Below, piece by piece: positions 39,975 to 49,277 of a stretch of 64,000 nt of DNA. Made by a program: the position numbers and the translations under genes. Numbering within the stretch: position 1 is the stretch's first letter; the number at the start of each line of letters is the position of its first letter. Source of the DNA: JANNSX01 sp041397825 (GTDB lineage Bacteria; Pseudomonadota; Alphaproteobacteria; Rhizobiales; Hyphomicrobiaceae); NCBI GenBank assembly GCA_041397825.1, contig JAWKVX010000002.1, positions 930,001 to 994,000 of the forward strand, written 5' to 3'. The notes under the pieces were generated by a model. The model had not been told where the DNA came from, ran no database searches, and saw nothing but the letters and a program-made list of their open reading frames with translations.

Positions 39975-42900
39975 TTACCCTGCCGCCATGCCAGCGAGCT
40001 TTCTCACCAGCGCCCGCGTGCTCTTGAGCCGCCACTCGGGCTTCTCCCAGTCGCCCTTGACGATCAGCTTGCCGTCGGGGGTCAGGCGCATGTTGTCGGC
40101 GTTCTTCTGCACCTCGGCGATGAGCGCCGCCGGATTGCCGAAGGTCTTGTTGCGGAAGGTGAGCACGGCACCTTTCGGGCCGGCATCGATCTGGGCGATG
40201 TTGGCCTTCCGGCAGAGCGCCTTGATCTCGACGATCTTGAGCAGATCGCCGACCTCTTCCGGTGGCGTGCCGAAACGGTCAACCAGCTCGGCGGCAAATG
40301 CATCGATCGCTGGTCGGTCCTCGAGCGAGGCGAGACGGCGATAGAGGCCGAGTCTCAGATCCAGGTCGCCGACGTAGCTCTCCGGAATGAGCACCGCCGT
40401 GCCGATCGAGATTTGCGGGCTCCACTGGTCCTCGATCTCGGCGTCGCCGCCGCCCTTCAGGAGGGCCACCGCCTCCTCGAGCATCTGCTGGTAGAGCTCG
40501 TAGCCGACCTCGCGGATGTGGCCCGACTGCTCCTCGCCGAGCAGATTGCCGGCACCGCGGATATCGAGATCGTGCGAGGCGAGCGCGAAACCGGAGCCGA
40601 GCGTGTCGAGCGACTGCAGCACTTTGAGCCGTTTCTCGGCAGCGGGTGTCAGTCTCTGCCCGGCCGGCAGGGTGAAATAGGCATAGGCCCTGACCTTCGA
40701 ACGGCCGACGCGACCTCTGAGCTGATAGAGCTGCGCCAGCCCGAACATGTCGGCGCGATAGACGATGAGCGTGTTGGCGCGCGGGATGTCGAGACCGGAT
40801 TCGACGATTGTTGTCGACAACAGCACGTCGTACTGGCCGTCGTAAAAGGCGTTCATGACGTCGTCCAGCATGCCCGGCGCCATCTGACCATGCGCGCGGG
40901 CGACGCGGAGCTCGGGGACGGCCTCGCGCAGGAATTCGGCGACCTCGTCGAGATCGGAGATGCGTGGCACGACGAAGAATGTCTGCCCGCCTCTCAGTCT
41001 TTCGCGCAGCAGGGCGTCGCGCAGAATGACCGGATCGAACGGCGTGACGAAGGTGCGGACCGCCAGTCGGTCGACCGGCGGCGTGGTGATGAGCGACAGC
41101 TCGCGCACACCCGTCAGGGCGAGCTGCAGGGTCCGCGGGATGGGGGTCGCCGACAGCGTCAAGACGTGTACGTCGGCGCGCAGTTGTTTCAGCCGCTCCT
41201 TGTGCTGGACGCCGAAATGCTGCTCCTCGTCGATGATGAGGAGGCCGAGATTCTTGAACCCGATGGCCTTGCCGAGCAGGGCATGCGTGCCGATGACGAT
41301 ATCGACCCGGCCCTCGGCAAGGTCGGCCTTGATCGTGCCGAGCTCCTTGTGGCTGACGAGGCGCGAGGCCTGGGCGATCTTGACGGGCAGGCCGTGGAAG
41401 CGCTCGGTGAAGGTCTTGGTGTGTTGGCGGGCCAGGAGCGTAGTCGGAACCACCACGGCCACCTGCTTCCCGGCCATGACGGCGATGAAGGCCGCCCGGA
41501 GCGCCACTTCGGTCTTGCCGAAGCCGACATCGCCGCAGATGAGGCGATCCATCGGTCGGCCAGCAGCCAGATCCTCGGTGACGGCCGAGATTGCCGTCTC
41601 CTGGTCCTCGGTCTCCTGATAGGGAAAGCGCGCCGCGAACTCGTCATAGAGTCCGGTCGCGAGCACGAGCTCCGGCGCGGTCTTGAGGAGGCGGGCGGCC
41701 GCAACCTTGATCAATTCGTTGGCGATGGCGCGTATTCGGGTCTTGAGGCGGGCCTTGCGGGCCTGCCAGGCGGCGCTACCGAGCTTGTCGAGGGCGACGG
41801 TCTCCGAGTCGCTGCCGTATCGCGACAGGAGCTCGATGTTCTCGACCGGAAGATAGAGCCGGTCGCCACCGTGATACTGCAGCTCCAGGCAGTCGTGCGG
41901 GGCTCCCAGCGCCTCGATCGTCTTCAGGCCGACGAACCGGCCGATGCCGTGGTCGACATGGACGACGAGGTCGCCGACCGCGAGGCTTGCCGCCTCCGTC
42001 AGCACATCGCTCGCCTTCCGGCCTGGCCGGCGCGGCCGGACCAATCGATCGCCGAGCACATCCTCTTCGGCGATAATGGCGAGATCGGGCGTCTCGATGC
42101 CGTGCTCGAGGCCGAGAACGGCAAAGCCCGTCGCATCCTTGGAGAGCTTCAGCACGTCGGGCCAGCTGTCGACCTTGGCGATCGGGGCGAGCTGGTGCTC
42201 GCTCAGAAGGTGCGCCAGCCGCTCGCGAGCACCCGCCGACCACGACGTTACGATCACGCGCTTGCCGGCCGCCTGCAGCGTCTGGATATGCCCGACGACG
42301 GCATCGAAGACGGTGGCGCCGTCCCCCTGACGCTCCGCCGCAAAATTGCGACCGACCTTGCCTTTGAGCGAGATCGCCTGTGGGCCTGCGCCGTCCGGTA
42401 TCTCGAAGGGCGACAGACGACGGATGGGGTGCGATGTCGTCACGTTCCGCCACTCGGCATCGGTCAGGTAGAGCCTGTCCGGTGGCAGCGGCTTGTAGGG
42501 GGCCGCACCGAAAGTCTCCTGCTCGAGCCCGTCGACACGCGCCTCGTAGTGCTCCTGGATCTGCTCGAGCCGGTCCTTGACGGCCTCGTCGACTAGCGGG
42601 TCGAGCACCAGCGTCGCCCCGGGAAGATAGTCGAGCAGCGTATCGAGGCGATCGTGGAAGAGCGGCAGCCAGTGCTCAAAGCCGGCAAATCGCTGACCGG
42701 CGCTGACGCTCTCGTAGAGCGGGTCCTCGCGGTTGACGGCGCCGAACAGCTCGACATAGCGCGTGCGAAATCGCGAGATTGCCGCCTCCCCGAAGCTCGC
42801 CTCGCTGATTGGCAACAGTGTCGCCCGGTTGATCGTCTTTGAGGTCCGCTGCGTCTCGGGATCGAAGGGCTTTATGGTTTCGATGGTGTCGCCGAAGAAG

Positions 42901-43448
42901 TCGAGCCGGACGGGGTTCGTGCGCCCGGGAGGGAACAGATCGACGATGTGGCCGCGCACGGCGTACTCACCGCGCTCCATGACGGTCGAGGTTTGAGTGT
43001 AGCCGGCCATCTCGAGGCTGCGCCGGAGCTCGCCCATGTCGAGCCGCTGATCGGGAGCGAGCACGCGGGCCGTCTCGCGCAGGAACTTGCGGCTGGGCAT
43101 ACGCTGCAGGACGGCATTGACGGTCGCCAGCACCACCATCGGCTTGTCGCGCTTGGTGAGGCCCAGACGGGCGAGCGCCGCGATACGGCCGGCGACGATG
43201 TCTGCATTGGGCGACGACCGGTCGTAAGGTACGCAATCCCAGGCCGGAAAAGCCACGATCTGGATCTCGGGCGCAAAGAATTTGAGGGCCGCCTCCGACG
43301 CTGCGAGCCGACGGTCGTCGCTGACCACATGGAGCACGGGATTGGACGCACCGGCCTCCGCCGCCATGCCGGCGACGACGAGCGCGTCGAACCCCTCCGG
43401 AACGCCGGAGAGGATCAGCTCCTGCGGGCTTTCGGCGGTACGGGTCAT
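39975..43448 (-). CDS. mfd: Transcription-repair coupling factor
   Basis: Mfd removes RNA polymerase stalled at DNA damage and recruits UvrA. The 1157-residue length is typical. The N-terminal UvrB-like modules include FPAWDCVPYDRSSPNADIVA and RGHIVDLFPPG. The RNA-polymerase interaction/CarD-like domain contains HVDHGIGRFVGLKTI. The RecG-like translocase has Walker A GDVGFGKTEVA at about residue 641, IIDEEQHFGVQHKERLK as Walker B and QLRGRVGRS as motif VI. The TRCF C-terminal domain ends the protein. The start at 43448 overlaps the sdhE stop by four bases. Confidence 0.97.
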   Translation of the reverse strand: MTRTAESPQELILSGVPEGFDALVVAGMAAEAGASNPVLHVVSDDRRLAASEAALKFFAPEIQIVAFPAWDCVPYDRSSPNADIVAGRIAALARLGLTKRDKPMVVLATVNAVLQRMPSRKFLRETARVLAPDQRLDMGELRRSLEMAGYTQTSTVMERGEYAVRGHIVDLFPPGRTNPVRLDFFGDTIETIKPFDPETQRTSKTINRATLLPISEASFGEAAISRFRTRYVELFGAVNREDPLYESVSAGQRFAGFEHWLPLFHDRLDTLLDYLPGATLVLDPLVDEAVKDRLEQIQEHYEARVDGLEQETFGAAPYKPLPPDRLYLTDAEWRNVTTSHPIRRLSPFEIPDGAGPQAISLKGKVGRNFAAERQGDGATVFDAVVGHIQTLQAAGKRVIVTSWSAGARERLAHLLSEHQLAPIAKVDSWPDVLKLSKDATGFAVLGLEHGIETPDLAIIAEEDVLGDRLVRPRRPGRKASDVLTEAASLAVGDLVVHVDHGIGRFVGLKTIEALGAPHDCLELQYHGGDRLYLPVENIELLSRYGSDSETVALDKLGSAAWQARKARLKTRIRAIANELIKVAAARLLKTAPELVLATGLYDEFAARFPYQETEDQETAISAVTEDLAAGRPMDRLICGDVGFGKTEVALRAAFIAVMAGKQVAVVVPTTLLARQHTKTFTERFHGLPVKIAQASRLVSHKELGTIKADLAEGRVDIVIGTHALLGKAIGFKNLGLLIIDEEQHFGVQHKERLKQLRADVHVLTLSATPIPRTLQLALTGVRELSLITTPPVDRLAVRTFVTPFDPVILRDALLRERLRGGQTFFVVPRISDLDEVAEFLREAVPELRVARAHGQMAPGMLDDVMNAFYDGQYDVLLSTTIVESGLDIPRANTLIVYRADMFGLAQLYQLRGRVGRSKVRAYAYFTLPAGQRLTPAAEKRLKVLQSLDTLGSGFALASHDLDIRGAGNLLGEEQSGHIREVGYELYQQMLEEAVALLKGGGDAEIEDQWSPQISIGTAVLIPESYVGDLDLRLGLYRRLASLEDRPAIDAFAAELVDRFGTPPEEVGDLLKIVEIKALCRKANIAQIDAGPKGAVLTFRNKTFGNPAALIAEVQKNADNMRLTPDGKLIVKGDWEKPEWRLKSTRALVRKLAGMAAG

Positions 43449-43720
43449 CTGTCTGACGAAAGGCCGTGGAAGCGTCTGAGTTCGGCGATGATCGCGGCAT
43501 AGGCGGGATCGACCGGCAGACTGGGCGACAGGATCCACGCCTGCACATCGGGATCCGGCAAGGCGACCAGCGCCTCGAACAGATCAATCTCCGATGCGCC
43601 CATGCCGTCGAGGCGGGCCTCGGCGAAGCGGCCGAGCAGCCAATCCATTTCCTTCGTGCCGCGATGACTGGCCCGGTATTGCAGTCGCTTCAGCCGCGTC
43701 GCCGTCACTTCGCTCGTCAT
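43445..43720 (-). CDS. sdhE: FAD assembly factor SdhE
   Basis: A 91-residue protein that promotes covalent attachment of FAD to succinate dehydrogenase. The family motif RGTKEMDWLLGRFAEARL holds the conserved RGxxE. LFEALVALPDPDVQAWILS forms the following helices. It is coupled to mfd by a four-base overlap; this sdhE-mfd order next to a divergent recG recurs in Rhizobiales. The frame extends upstream to 44107, but only the part from MTSEVTATRLKRLQY fits the family. Confidence 0.95.
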   Translation of the reverse strand: MTSEVTATRLKRLQYRASHRGTKEMDWLLGRFAEARLDGMGASEIDLFEALVALPDPDVQAWILSPSLPVDPAYAAIIAELRRFHGLSSDR

Positions 43721-43844
43721 GGGATATGCTTTCGACCTGTCTTGACGGGGCCGGTCCCGCTCTCCACGCTCGGCCCGTCCTATAGCCCCGGGGCCGCGAT
43801 CTGTCAGCCGCGCGCCCTCCGATAATCGGCGAATCCTACCTGCC

Positions 43845-45959
43845 ATGCGCCCCGATCTGCTCATACCCCTGTTCGCGAGCGTCCAGAGCCTCGAGGGCAT
43901 AGGCCCGAAGCTGCTGCTGCTCGTCAAGAAGGCCTTGAGCCTGCCGGGGCAGGTCGCCGAGCCGCGCATCATCGATCTCTTGTGGCATCTGCCGACCGGC
44001 GTGGTCGACCGCCGGTCACAGCCGGTGCTGGCACAGGCCGTTCCCGGCACGATCGCCACCGTTAAGGTGCGAATCCTCAAGCATCGTGCGCCGCCCCGGA
44101 ACAGCAAAGCACCCTATACCGTGCAGACCGAGGACGAGACCGGCCGGCTCGACATCGTCTTCTTTCACGCCGATCCGCGCTACGTCGAGCGCATGCTGCC
44201 GGCCGGCGAGACACGGATCGTCAGTGGACGCATCGAGCAGTATGGCGAGAAGCTGCAAATGATGCATCCCGATTATGCGGTCGCCGAAGCGGATATCCAT
44301 AGCCTGCCGCTCCTCGAGCCGGTCTATCCGCTGGTCGCCGGCCTGTCCGGCAAGACGGTTCTGAAGGCGATCCGCAAGGCGCTCGACCGGGTGCCGGAAC
44401 TACCTGAATGGCTGGATCCGGTCTACGTGACGGAGCACAAAGTGCCGGCGTTCAAGACGGCGCTCACCGGCGTGCATCGTCCGGCCGAGCCCGGCGATAT
44501 CACGCCGCAGAGCCGCTCCTGGCAGCGGCTCGCCTTCGACGAGCTGCTGGCCGGCCAGCTGGCGCTCGGGCTCGTCCGGCAGGCGACCCGATCGGTCAAG
44601 GGGCGGAGCGTCGAGGGCGACGGGCGGGTTCGCGCGCGGCTGACGGCGGCGCTGCCCTATGCTCTGACTGGCTCGCAGCAAAGCGCGCTCGTCGAGATTG
44701 CGGCCGACCTGGCGGCACCGCATCGTATGCTGCGACTCCTGCAAGGCGATGTCGGCTCGGGCAAGACCGTCGTGGCGCTGATGGCTATGGCGCAGGCAAT
44801 CGAGGCCGGCGCGCAGGCCGCGCTGATGGCGCCGACGGAAGTGCTCGCCCGCCAGCATCTGGAGACCATCCAGCCGATTGCGGAGAAAGCGGGTCTGCAG
44901 GTTGCGCTCCTGACCGGTCGCGAGAAGGGCAAGGCTCGGAAGGACATCCTGAACCGTCTTGCGGAGGGGGCCATCGACATCCTCGTCGGCACGCATGCGC
45001 TCTTCCAGGACGAGGTCGTGTTCAAGGATCTCGCGCTCGCCGTCATCGACGAGCAGCACCGCTTCGGCGTGCAGCAGCGGCTGGCACTGCAAGCCAAGGG
45101 CGGCCCCTACGGCGCCAACGTCCTCTTCATGACGGCGACGCCGATCCCGCGCACGCTGCTCCTGACCCACTATGGCGATCTCGATGTCTCGAAGCTGACC
45201 GAGAAGCCGGCCGGCCGGAAACCCGTCACCACCGTCGCCATACCGACAGAGCGCATGGAGGATGTGATCGACGGCCTGAAGCGGGCGTTGCAGTCGGGGG
45301 CGCAGATCTACTGGGTCTGCCCGCTTGTCGAGGACACCGGCAAGAGCGAGCTGGCCGCCGCCGAGGAGCGCGCCGCGCATTTGAGGCAGCATTTCGGCGA
45401 GGCTGCCGTCGGCGTCGTGCACGGGCAGATGGCCGGCGCCAGCAAAGACAAGGTGATGGCGGCCTTCGCCTCGGGCGACCTCAAGCTCCTGGTGGCGACC
45501 ACCGTCATCGAGGTCGGCGTCAACGTGCCGAATGCCACCGTGATGGTGATCGAGCATGCCGAGCGCTTCGGACTGGCGCAGCTGCATCAGCTTCGCGGCC
45601 GGGTCGGGCGCGGCCACCGGCAGTCGACCTGCATTCTGCTCTACCAGGGGCCGGTCGGCGAGGTGGCGAAGGCCCGCCTCGAGATGATGCGGGCAACCGA
45701 GGACGGCTTCGCCATCGCCGAGGAGGACTTGCGGCTGCGCGGGGGCGGTGAGGTGCTGGGAACGCGCCAGAGTGGCATGCCGGAGTTCCGCGTCGCCAAT
45801 GTGCCGAACTTCTCCGAGCTATTGCGCATTGCCCGCGACGACGCCCGCCTCATCCTCGACCGCGACCCCCGCCTCGCGAGTCCGCGCGGCGAGGCGCTGA
45901 AGCTGCTGCTCTATCTCTTCGATTGCGACGAGGCCGTGCGGCTGTTCCGGGGTGGGTAG
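43845..45959 (+). CDS. recG: ATP-dependent DNA helicase RecG
   Basis: RecG reverses stalled replication forks and branch-migrates Holliday junctions. The 704-residue protein has the N-terminal wedge domain (LEGIGPKLLLLVKKAL, DLLWHLPTGVVDR, OB fold to about 200), Walker A GDVGSGKTVVALMAM at about 302, the DEQH box in AVIDEQHRFGVQQR, TATPIPRTL, and motif VI HQLRGRVGRG. EDLRLRGGGEVLGTRQSG is the RecG C-terminal signature. It is divergent from sdhE-mfd across 124 bases. A hairpin follows immediately after the stop. Confidence 0.97.
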   Translation: MRPDLLIPLFASVQSLEGIGPKLLLLVKKALSLPGQVAEPRIIDLLWHLPTGVVDRRSQPVLAQAVPGTIATVKVRILKHRAPPRNSKAPYTVQTEDETGRLDIVFFHADPRYVERMLPAGETRIVSGRIEQYGEKLQMMHPDYAVAEADIHSLPLLEPVYPLVAGLSGKTVLKAIRKALDRVPELPEWLDPVYVTEHKVPAFKTALTGVHRPAEPGDITPQSRSWQRLAFDELLAGQLALGLVRQATRSVKGRSVEGDGRVRARLTAALPYALTGSQQSALVEIAADLAAPHRMLRLLQGDVGSGKTVVALMAMAQAIEAGAQAALMAPTEVLARQHLETIQPIAEKAGLQVALLTGREKGKARKDILNRLAEGAIDILVGTHALFQDEVVFKDLALAVIDEQHRFGVQQRLALQAKGGPYGANVLFMTATPIPRTLLLTHYGDLDVSKLTEKPAGRKPVTTVAIPTERMEDVIDGLKRALQSGAQIYWVCPLVEDTGKSELAAAEERAAHLRQHFGEAAVGVVHGQMAGASKDKVMAAFASGDLKLLVATTVIEVGVNVPNATVMVIEHAERFGLAQLHQLRGRVGRGHRQSTCILLYQGPVGEVAKARLEMMRATEDGFAIAEEDLRLRGGGEVLGTRQSGMPEFRVANVPNFSELLRIARDDARLILDRDPRLASPRGEALKLLLYLFDCDEAVRLFRGG

Positions 45960-45980
45960 GGGGCGTCGCGCCCCTTGTTC
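45959..45980 (+). terminator. Terminator after recG
   Basis: GGGGCG at 45960-45965 and CGCCCC at 45969-45974 form a 6-bp stem with a TCG loop, followed by TTGTT. It starts at the recG stop codon. This is a probable intrinsic terminator for the + strand. Confidence 0.6.
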
Positions 45981-46478
45981 GTGCATTCGAAACGCCCCTC
46001 CTCGACCGTCTGATGGTTGGAGTGAACGCCACCACGCTTCGAATCAACGGGCATCGGAAGCCCGCCTCCACGAATTGTCCGAAGTCGCCATTCGTCGCCT
46101 TTGGACCTTGAGAAGTTGTAGGCCGACGATCGGTTTCGGACAACGGCGACACCGTCTGGACGGCGCACCGTTCGATGGTCGACCGCATGAGCTAACCACC
46201 GGCTTGAGAGGCGGTCGATCCGGGAAGCGACACAAGACGATCAACGATCATCCGCTTCGTCGGCTATGCGCACAATGCTGTCACGCGGCCGGAGGGACGT
46301 GAAGCCACCGCGCCTCACCCAGTCGGCCGACGGCTGACTTTGCCCCCCCAGGCGTACACCGAGCGCGCCGCCCACGCCGCCGAGTGCGCCGTCGACTGCG
46401 AGAGGCCATGCCAACAATAGCTCCAAGCTATGGGGAATTCGGATATGCTCCCTGCTTCTAAGGTTTGGAGCTTGGAAT
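45981..46478. other. Intergenic stretch with possible repeat relics, no clear gene
   Basis: About 500 bases with only short open frames on both strands and no family features. A 20-base segment at 46122-46141 (GCCGACGATCGGTTTCGGAC) recurs with one change at 60943-60962, in another intergenic region near a similar second phrase (TTCGTCGCC). This suggests remnants of a dispersed element or of a decayed gene. The promoter of the peroxiredoxin-like pair should lie near the right end. Confidence 0.5.
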
Positions 46479-47201
46479 TTGGGCAAGACAAAACCTCAAG
46501 ATCTGGAGCAGGCGCTCGCCGAGGCTGTCGCAGCTGGCGGATCGCTGGCGGAGCGGCTGAAGCTGTTTGCAGAGCACTTCAAGGCCTTGAGGCCCGACTA
46601 TGCGGCCAGCTACGACCGGTTGGTCGCACGGCTCGCGTCGGCGGGAGCCGGCGCAACCGCGCCCCGTGTCGGCGATCCGTTCCCCGACGTGATGCTGCCC
46701 GACGGCTCCGGACACTTGCGGTCTTTAGGTGATCTCCTGAGCACCGGACCGCTGGTGCTGAGCTTCAAGAGAGGCCGCTGGTGCCATTTCTGCCGCATTG
46801 AAATCGAAGCTCTGGTCAGAGCCTATTCCAACATCAAGGCGCTCGGAGCGGAGGTCGTCGTCATTACCCCTGAACGCGCGCCCGAGTTTCCAACGGCAGG
46901 TGACATCCACGGCGCGCCATTCCCGCTCCTGACGGATGTCGACTGCGGCTTTGCGCTGACGATCGGTATCGCCATGCCTCTCGATCAGCAACTCGTCGAC
47001 ATGTTGCAGCGCGACGGAATTCGACTGACGGAGAGTCACGTGGGCAGCGCCAACATCCTGCCGCTACCCGCGACCTTCGTCGTCTCGCCAGACCGGCGCG
47101 TCGCCGCGAGATTCGTAAGCCCCGATTTCCGTGCGCGAATGGAGACGCGCGACGTGCTGGCTGCGCTCGACGATCTCTTGAGCGACAGGCGTCCGTCGTG
47201 A
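46479..47201 (+). CDS. Peroxiredoxin-like family protein (copy 1)
   Basis: A 240-residue thioredoxin-fold protein of the AhpC/TSA peroxiredoxin-like group. The N-terminal helical segment (about 1-60) precedes VGDPFPDVMLPDGSG and the redox motif LSFKRGRWCHFCRIE with Cys102 and Cys105, a CxxC instead of the single peroxidatic cysteine. Later parts are VVVITPE and a proline strand LPLPATFVVSPDRRVAARFV. The start is TTG at 46479, with GGAG eight bases before it; no ATG gives the family N-terminus. It shares the layout of the next gene, 46 bases downstream. It probably reduces peroxides or disulfides; the reductant is unknown. Confidence 0.87.
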   Translation: MGKTKPQDLEQALAEAVAAGGSLAERLKLFAEHFKALRPDYAASYDRLVARLASAGAGATAPRVGDPFPDVMLPDGSGHLRSLGDLLSTGPLVLSFKRGRWCHFCRIEIEALVRAYSNIKALGAEVVVITPERAPEFPTAGDIHGAPFPLLTDVDCGFALTIGIAMPLDQQLVDMLQRDGIRLTESHVGSANILPLPATFVVSPDRRVAARFVSPDFRARMETRDVLAALDDLLSDRRPS

Positions 47202-47247
47202 CGAGGCCGTAGAAACATCAAGGCACACACGCAACGCAAGCCCGCTC

Positions 47248-47940
47248 ATGACATCACTCGGTGCAATCTTCGAGGAGGCGCGACGGCTCGATGGCCCGCT
47301 TGCCGACCGGCTCACGTATTACGCTCAGGGGCTCGGTCGAGATGCCCCGGGGCTTGCGAGCGCCTATGCGACTTTCATCGATCGGCTGAGAGTTGCGGAG
47401 GCCGGAACAGACGCCCCGATGCCCGGCGACGCACTCCCCCCCTTTCTTCTTCCGGATCAATCGGGTTCGCTCGTCGCGAGTCCCGATCTTCTGCAAAGCG
47501 GCCCCCTGGTCATCAGCTTCAACCGGGGCCATTGGTGCTCGTTCTGCCGGCTCGAGGTCCTGGCACTCGCCCAGCTGAGCGAGCGGCTTGCGGGCCTGAG
47601 GACGCGTCTCGTCTCGATCACTCCAGAGCGTGCCATTTATGCTCAGGCGCTGCGTGAGCAGACGGGATTTTCCTGGCCGGTCCTGACCGACATCGATCTC
47701 GCCTACGCCATGTCGCTCGGCTTGGCGGTGCCGGTCGGCGATGCCCTCGGGGTCGTGCTGCGCGCAGCCGACGTCGATCTCAGCGTCTATCATGGAAGCA
47801 ATGCCTGGTTCCTGCCCATCCCGGCCACCTTCGTCGTGGCCCAAGACGGCCGGATCCTCGCGCGCCACGTCGATCCCGACTTTCGGCATCGCATGGAACC
47901 TGAAGCCATCTTGGCCGTGCTTGCCGATGTTCGAGCATGA
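47248..47940 (+). CDS. Peroxiredoxin-like family protein (copy 2)
   Basis: A 230-residue protein with the same plan as its upstream neighbour. It has a helical N-terminus (about 1-50), PGDALPPFLLPDQSGSL, then ISFNRGHWCSFCRLEVLAL with Cys97 and Cys100. Later come VSITPERAIYAQALREQTGF, FLPIPATFVVAQDGRILARH and VDPDFRHRMEPEAILAVLAD. The NRGHWC phrase is the family consensus, while copy 1 has KRGRWC, so copy 2 is the more canonical member. The pair arose by tandem duplication followed by strong divergence, or by acquisition together. Confidence 0.9.
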   Translation: MTSLGAIFEEARRLDGPLADRLTYYAQGLGRDAPGLASAYATFIDRLRVAEAGTDAPMPGDALPPFLLPDQSGSLVASPDLLQSGPLVISFNRGHWCSFCRLEVLALAQLSERLAGLRTRLVSITPERAIYAQALREQTGFSWPVLTDIDLAYAMSLGLAVPVGDALGVVLRAADVDLSVYHGSNAWFLPIPATFVVAQDGRILARHVDPDFRHRMEPEAILAVLADVRA

Positions 47941-47941
47941 C

Positions 47942-48103
47942 CTAAGTACTGAGCGCGAACGCGGCGTAGATCACATCGTCGCAATTGAGCAGCAGATCCA
48001 TCGGCAGGCTAGCAATGCCGAAGCGGATCGCGAGATAGCCGAGCAGGTCGACGCCTGCGGCCGTCAAGCGCGCGAACGCTTGCATCGATTGATTTACGTG
48101 CAT
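47942..48103 (-). CDS. Small 53-residue protein, unknown
   Basis: A short open frame starting MHVNQSMQAFARLTAAGVDL with a strong GGAGG ribosome site five bases before the ATG (minus strand). It contains a hydrophobic middle (LLGYLAIRFGIASLPMDLLL) that could be a membrane helix, and two internal acidic residues before YAAFALST. I do not recognise it. It ends two bases from the convergent peroxiredoxin-like gene and lies about 120 bases downstream of the LysR gene. The ribosome site is the main reason for calling it. Confidence 0.45.
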   Translation of the reverse strand: MHVNQSMQAFARLTAAGVDLLGYLAIRFGIASLPMDLLLNCDDVIYAAFALST

Positions 48104-48223
48104 CGTCGCCTCCGGTCTTCGAGACTGGCTCGAGGCTCGGAGACTACGAGCGGCGCGACGGACGGGCCAATATCGTTCAGACATCGATGCGATAGGCTTG
48201 CAGCATCGTGAGCGTGCTGCAGC

Positions 48224-49111
48224 TCAGGCTGCGACTTCGGACCAATCCGCCGATCTCAACAGATTGAGCAATGCGGTCGCGGCCGGAGAGCGCGGACGCC
48301 CCGCGACAGCCGTCAGCGAAATCGTGCGGCTGAAGTCGACGTCCGTGACGGCGACGCGCCTGAGTGTCTCGGGGAGACGGTAGCTCATTGGCAGAAAGCC
48401 GACACCGATCCCGGCCTCGACCAGCGAAAGGAAATCACGCTCTGAGCTGACGCTGTGGCAGGCAATGGCGTCGAGACCGCGCTCTTTGAGCAGGTTCGTG
48501 AAACTTTGCACCTGCTCGCAATAGGGCCGAAGCAGCAGCCTCGCCTGCTTAAGATCGTCGAGCCCGATTGGGCGATCGCTCTTGAAGGGGGCATGGCTCG
48601 CGACGACGAGCAGTTGTGGCTCGGTCAGGAGCGGCCAGTGATCGAAGCGCTCCCAGTCCTCGGCAAGCGGCCCCGAGATCAAGAGATCGGCGTCACCCTT
48701 CTTCATGATCTCGACGAGGTCGCCGGCATCGGCCCGAATGAGCTTCAGCTCGAGACCAGGGAAGGCGCGTTGCACCTCGACCAACTTGTCGACAACGAGA
48801 TCGACAGGCACGGTTCGTGACATCAAAAGCCGCAACGGCTCCGCCTCGCCCTTCTTAAGGGATTTTGCCATCTCGCGTGCGGCGAGCGCGGCCTCGTAGC
48901 TCTGACGCAGGAACGGCAGCATGCGGCTGCCGAGCTCGGTCAAATGCGAATGGGTGCGCTCGCGGCGAAACAACTCGCCGCCAAGCTCCTCCTCCAGCAG
49001 CTTGACGGCGCGCGTCAAAGATGGCTGGGCGACATTGCACTCCTCGGCCGCGCGCGTGAAATTGAGAGTACGTGTGACTGCCAGGAAATAGCGGATCTGA
49101 TGCATCTCCAT
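48224..49111 (-). CDS. LysR family transcriptional regulator
   Basis: A 295-residue LysR regulator. The N-terminal winged helix (about 1-62) reads MHQIRYFLAVTRTLNFTRAA ... CNVAQPSLTRAVKLLEEELG ... LFRRERTHSHLTELG. The effector domain follows, with LRLLMSRTVPVDLVVDKL, DADLLISGPL and VEAGIGVGFLPMSYRLP. The start at 49111 has AGGAA upstream; an ATG two codons later is possible. It is divergent from the histidine kinase gene; ATAG-N7-CTAT at 49167-49181 is a candidate binding box. Such pairs often respond to oxidants, but the effector is unknown. Confidence 0.92.
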   Translation of the reverse strand: MEMHQIRYFLAVTRTLNFTRAAEECNVAQPSLTRAVKLLEEELGGELFRRERTHSHLTELGSRMLPFLRQSYEAALAAREMAKSLKKGEAEPLRLLMSRTVPVDLVVDKLVEVQRAFPGLELKLIRADAGDLVEIMKKGDADLLISGPLAEDWERFDHWPLLTEPQLLVVASHAPFKSDRPIGLDDLKQARLLLRPYCEQVQSFTNLLKERGLDAIACHSVSSERDFLSLVEAGIGVGFLPMSYRLPETLRRVAVTDVDFSRTISLTAVAGRPRSPAATALLNLLRSADWSEVAA

Positions 49112-49166
49112 CGGGACATTTCCTGCGCACCAAAGCCTTCCTGCGGCGATTATAGCTGTCAGAGCC

Positions 49167-49181
49167 ATAGCCCGTCGCTAT
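49167..49181. promoter_or_regulatory. Candidate LysR box (T-N11-A)
   Basis: ATAG-CCCGTCG-CTAT is a palindromic T-N11-A site, the usual LysR-type recognition pattern. It lies 56 bases upstream of the lysR start and 97 bases before the kinase start, in the divergent intergenic region where autoregulation and activation of the neighbour commonly occur. Confidence 0.5.
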
Positions 49182-49277
49182 CGAAATGTCAGCCGCGCCC
49201 TATTTCATTCGGCGATGCCGTCTCTCCATCTTGTTCCTTGCCGGAAGCGAAAGCCGGAGAACGAGACGGAGGAGACC

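Noticed and set aside
40413..42596. Rightward open frame of 727 codons
   Set aside because: Exactly antisense to mfd, with no recognisable domain; a GC shadow.
46241..46486. Leftward 81-codon frame with a glycine-zipper-like segment
   Set aside because: GGVGGALGVRLGG looks like a glycine zipper, but there is no ribosome site or membrane signal, and it overlaps the promoter of the peroxiredoxin-like pair.
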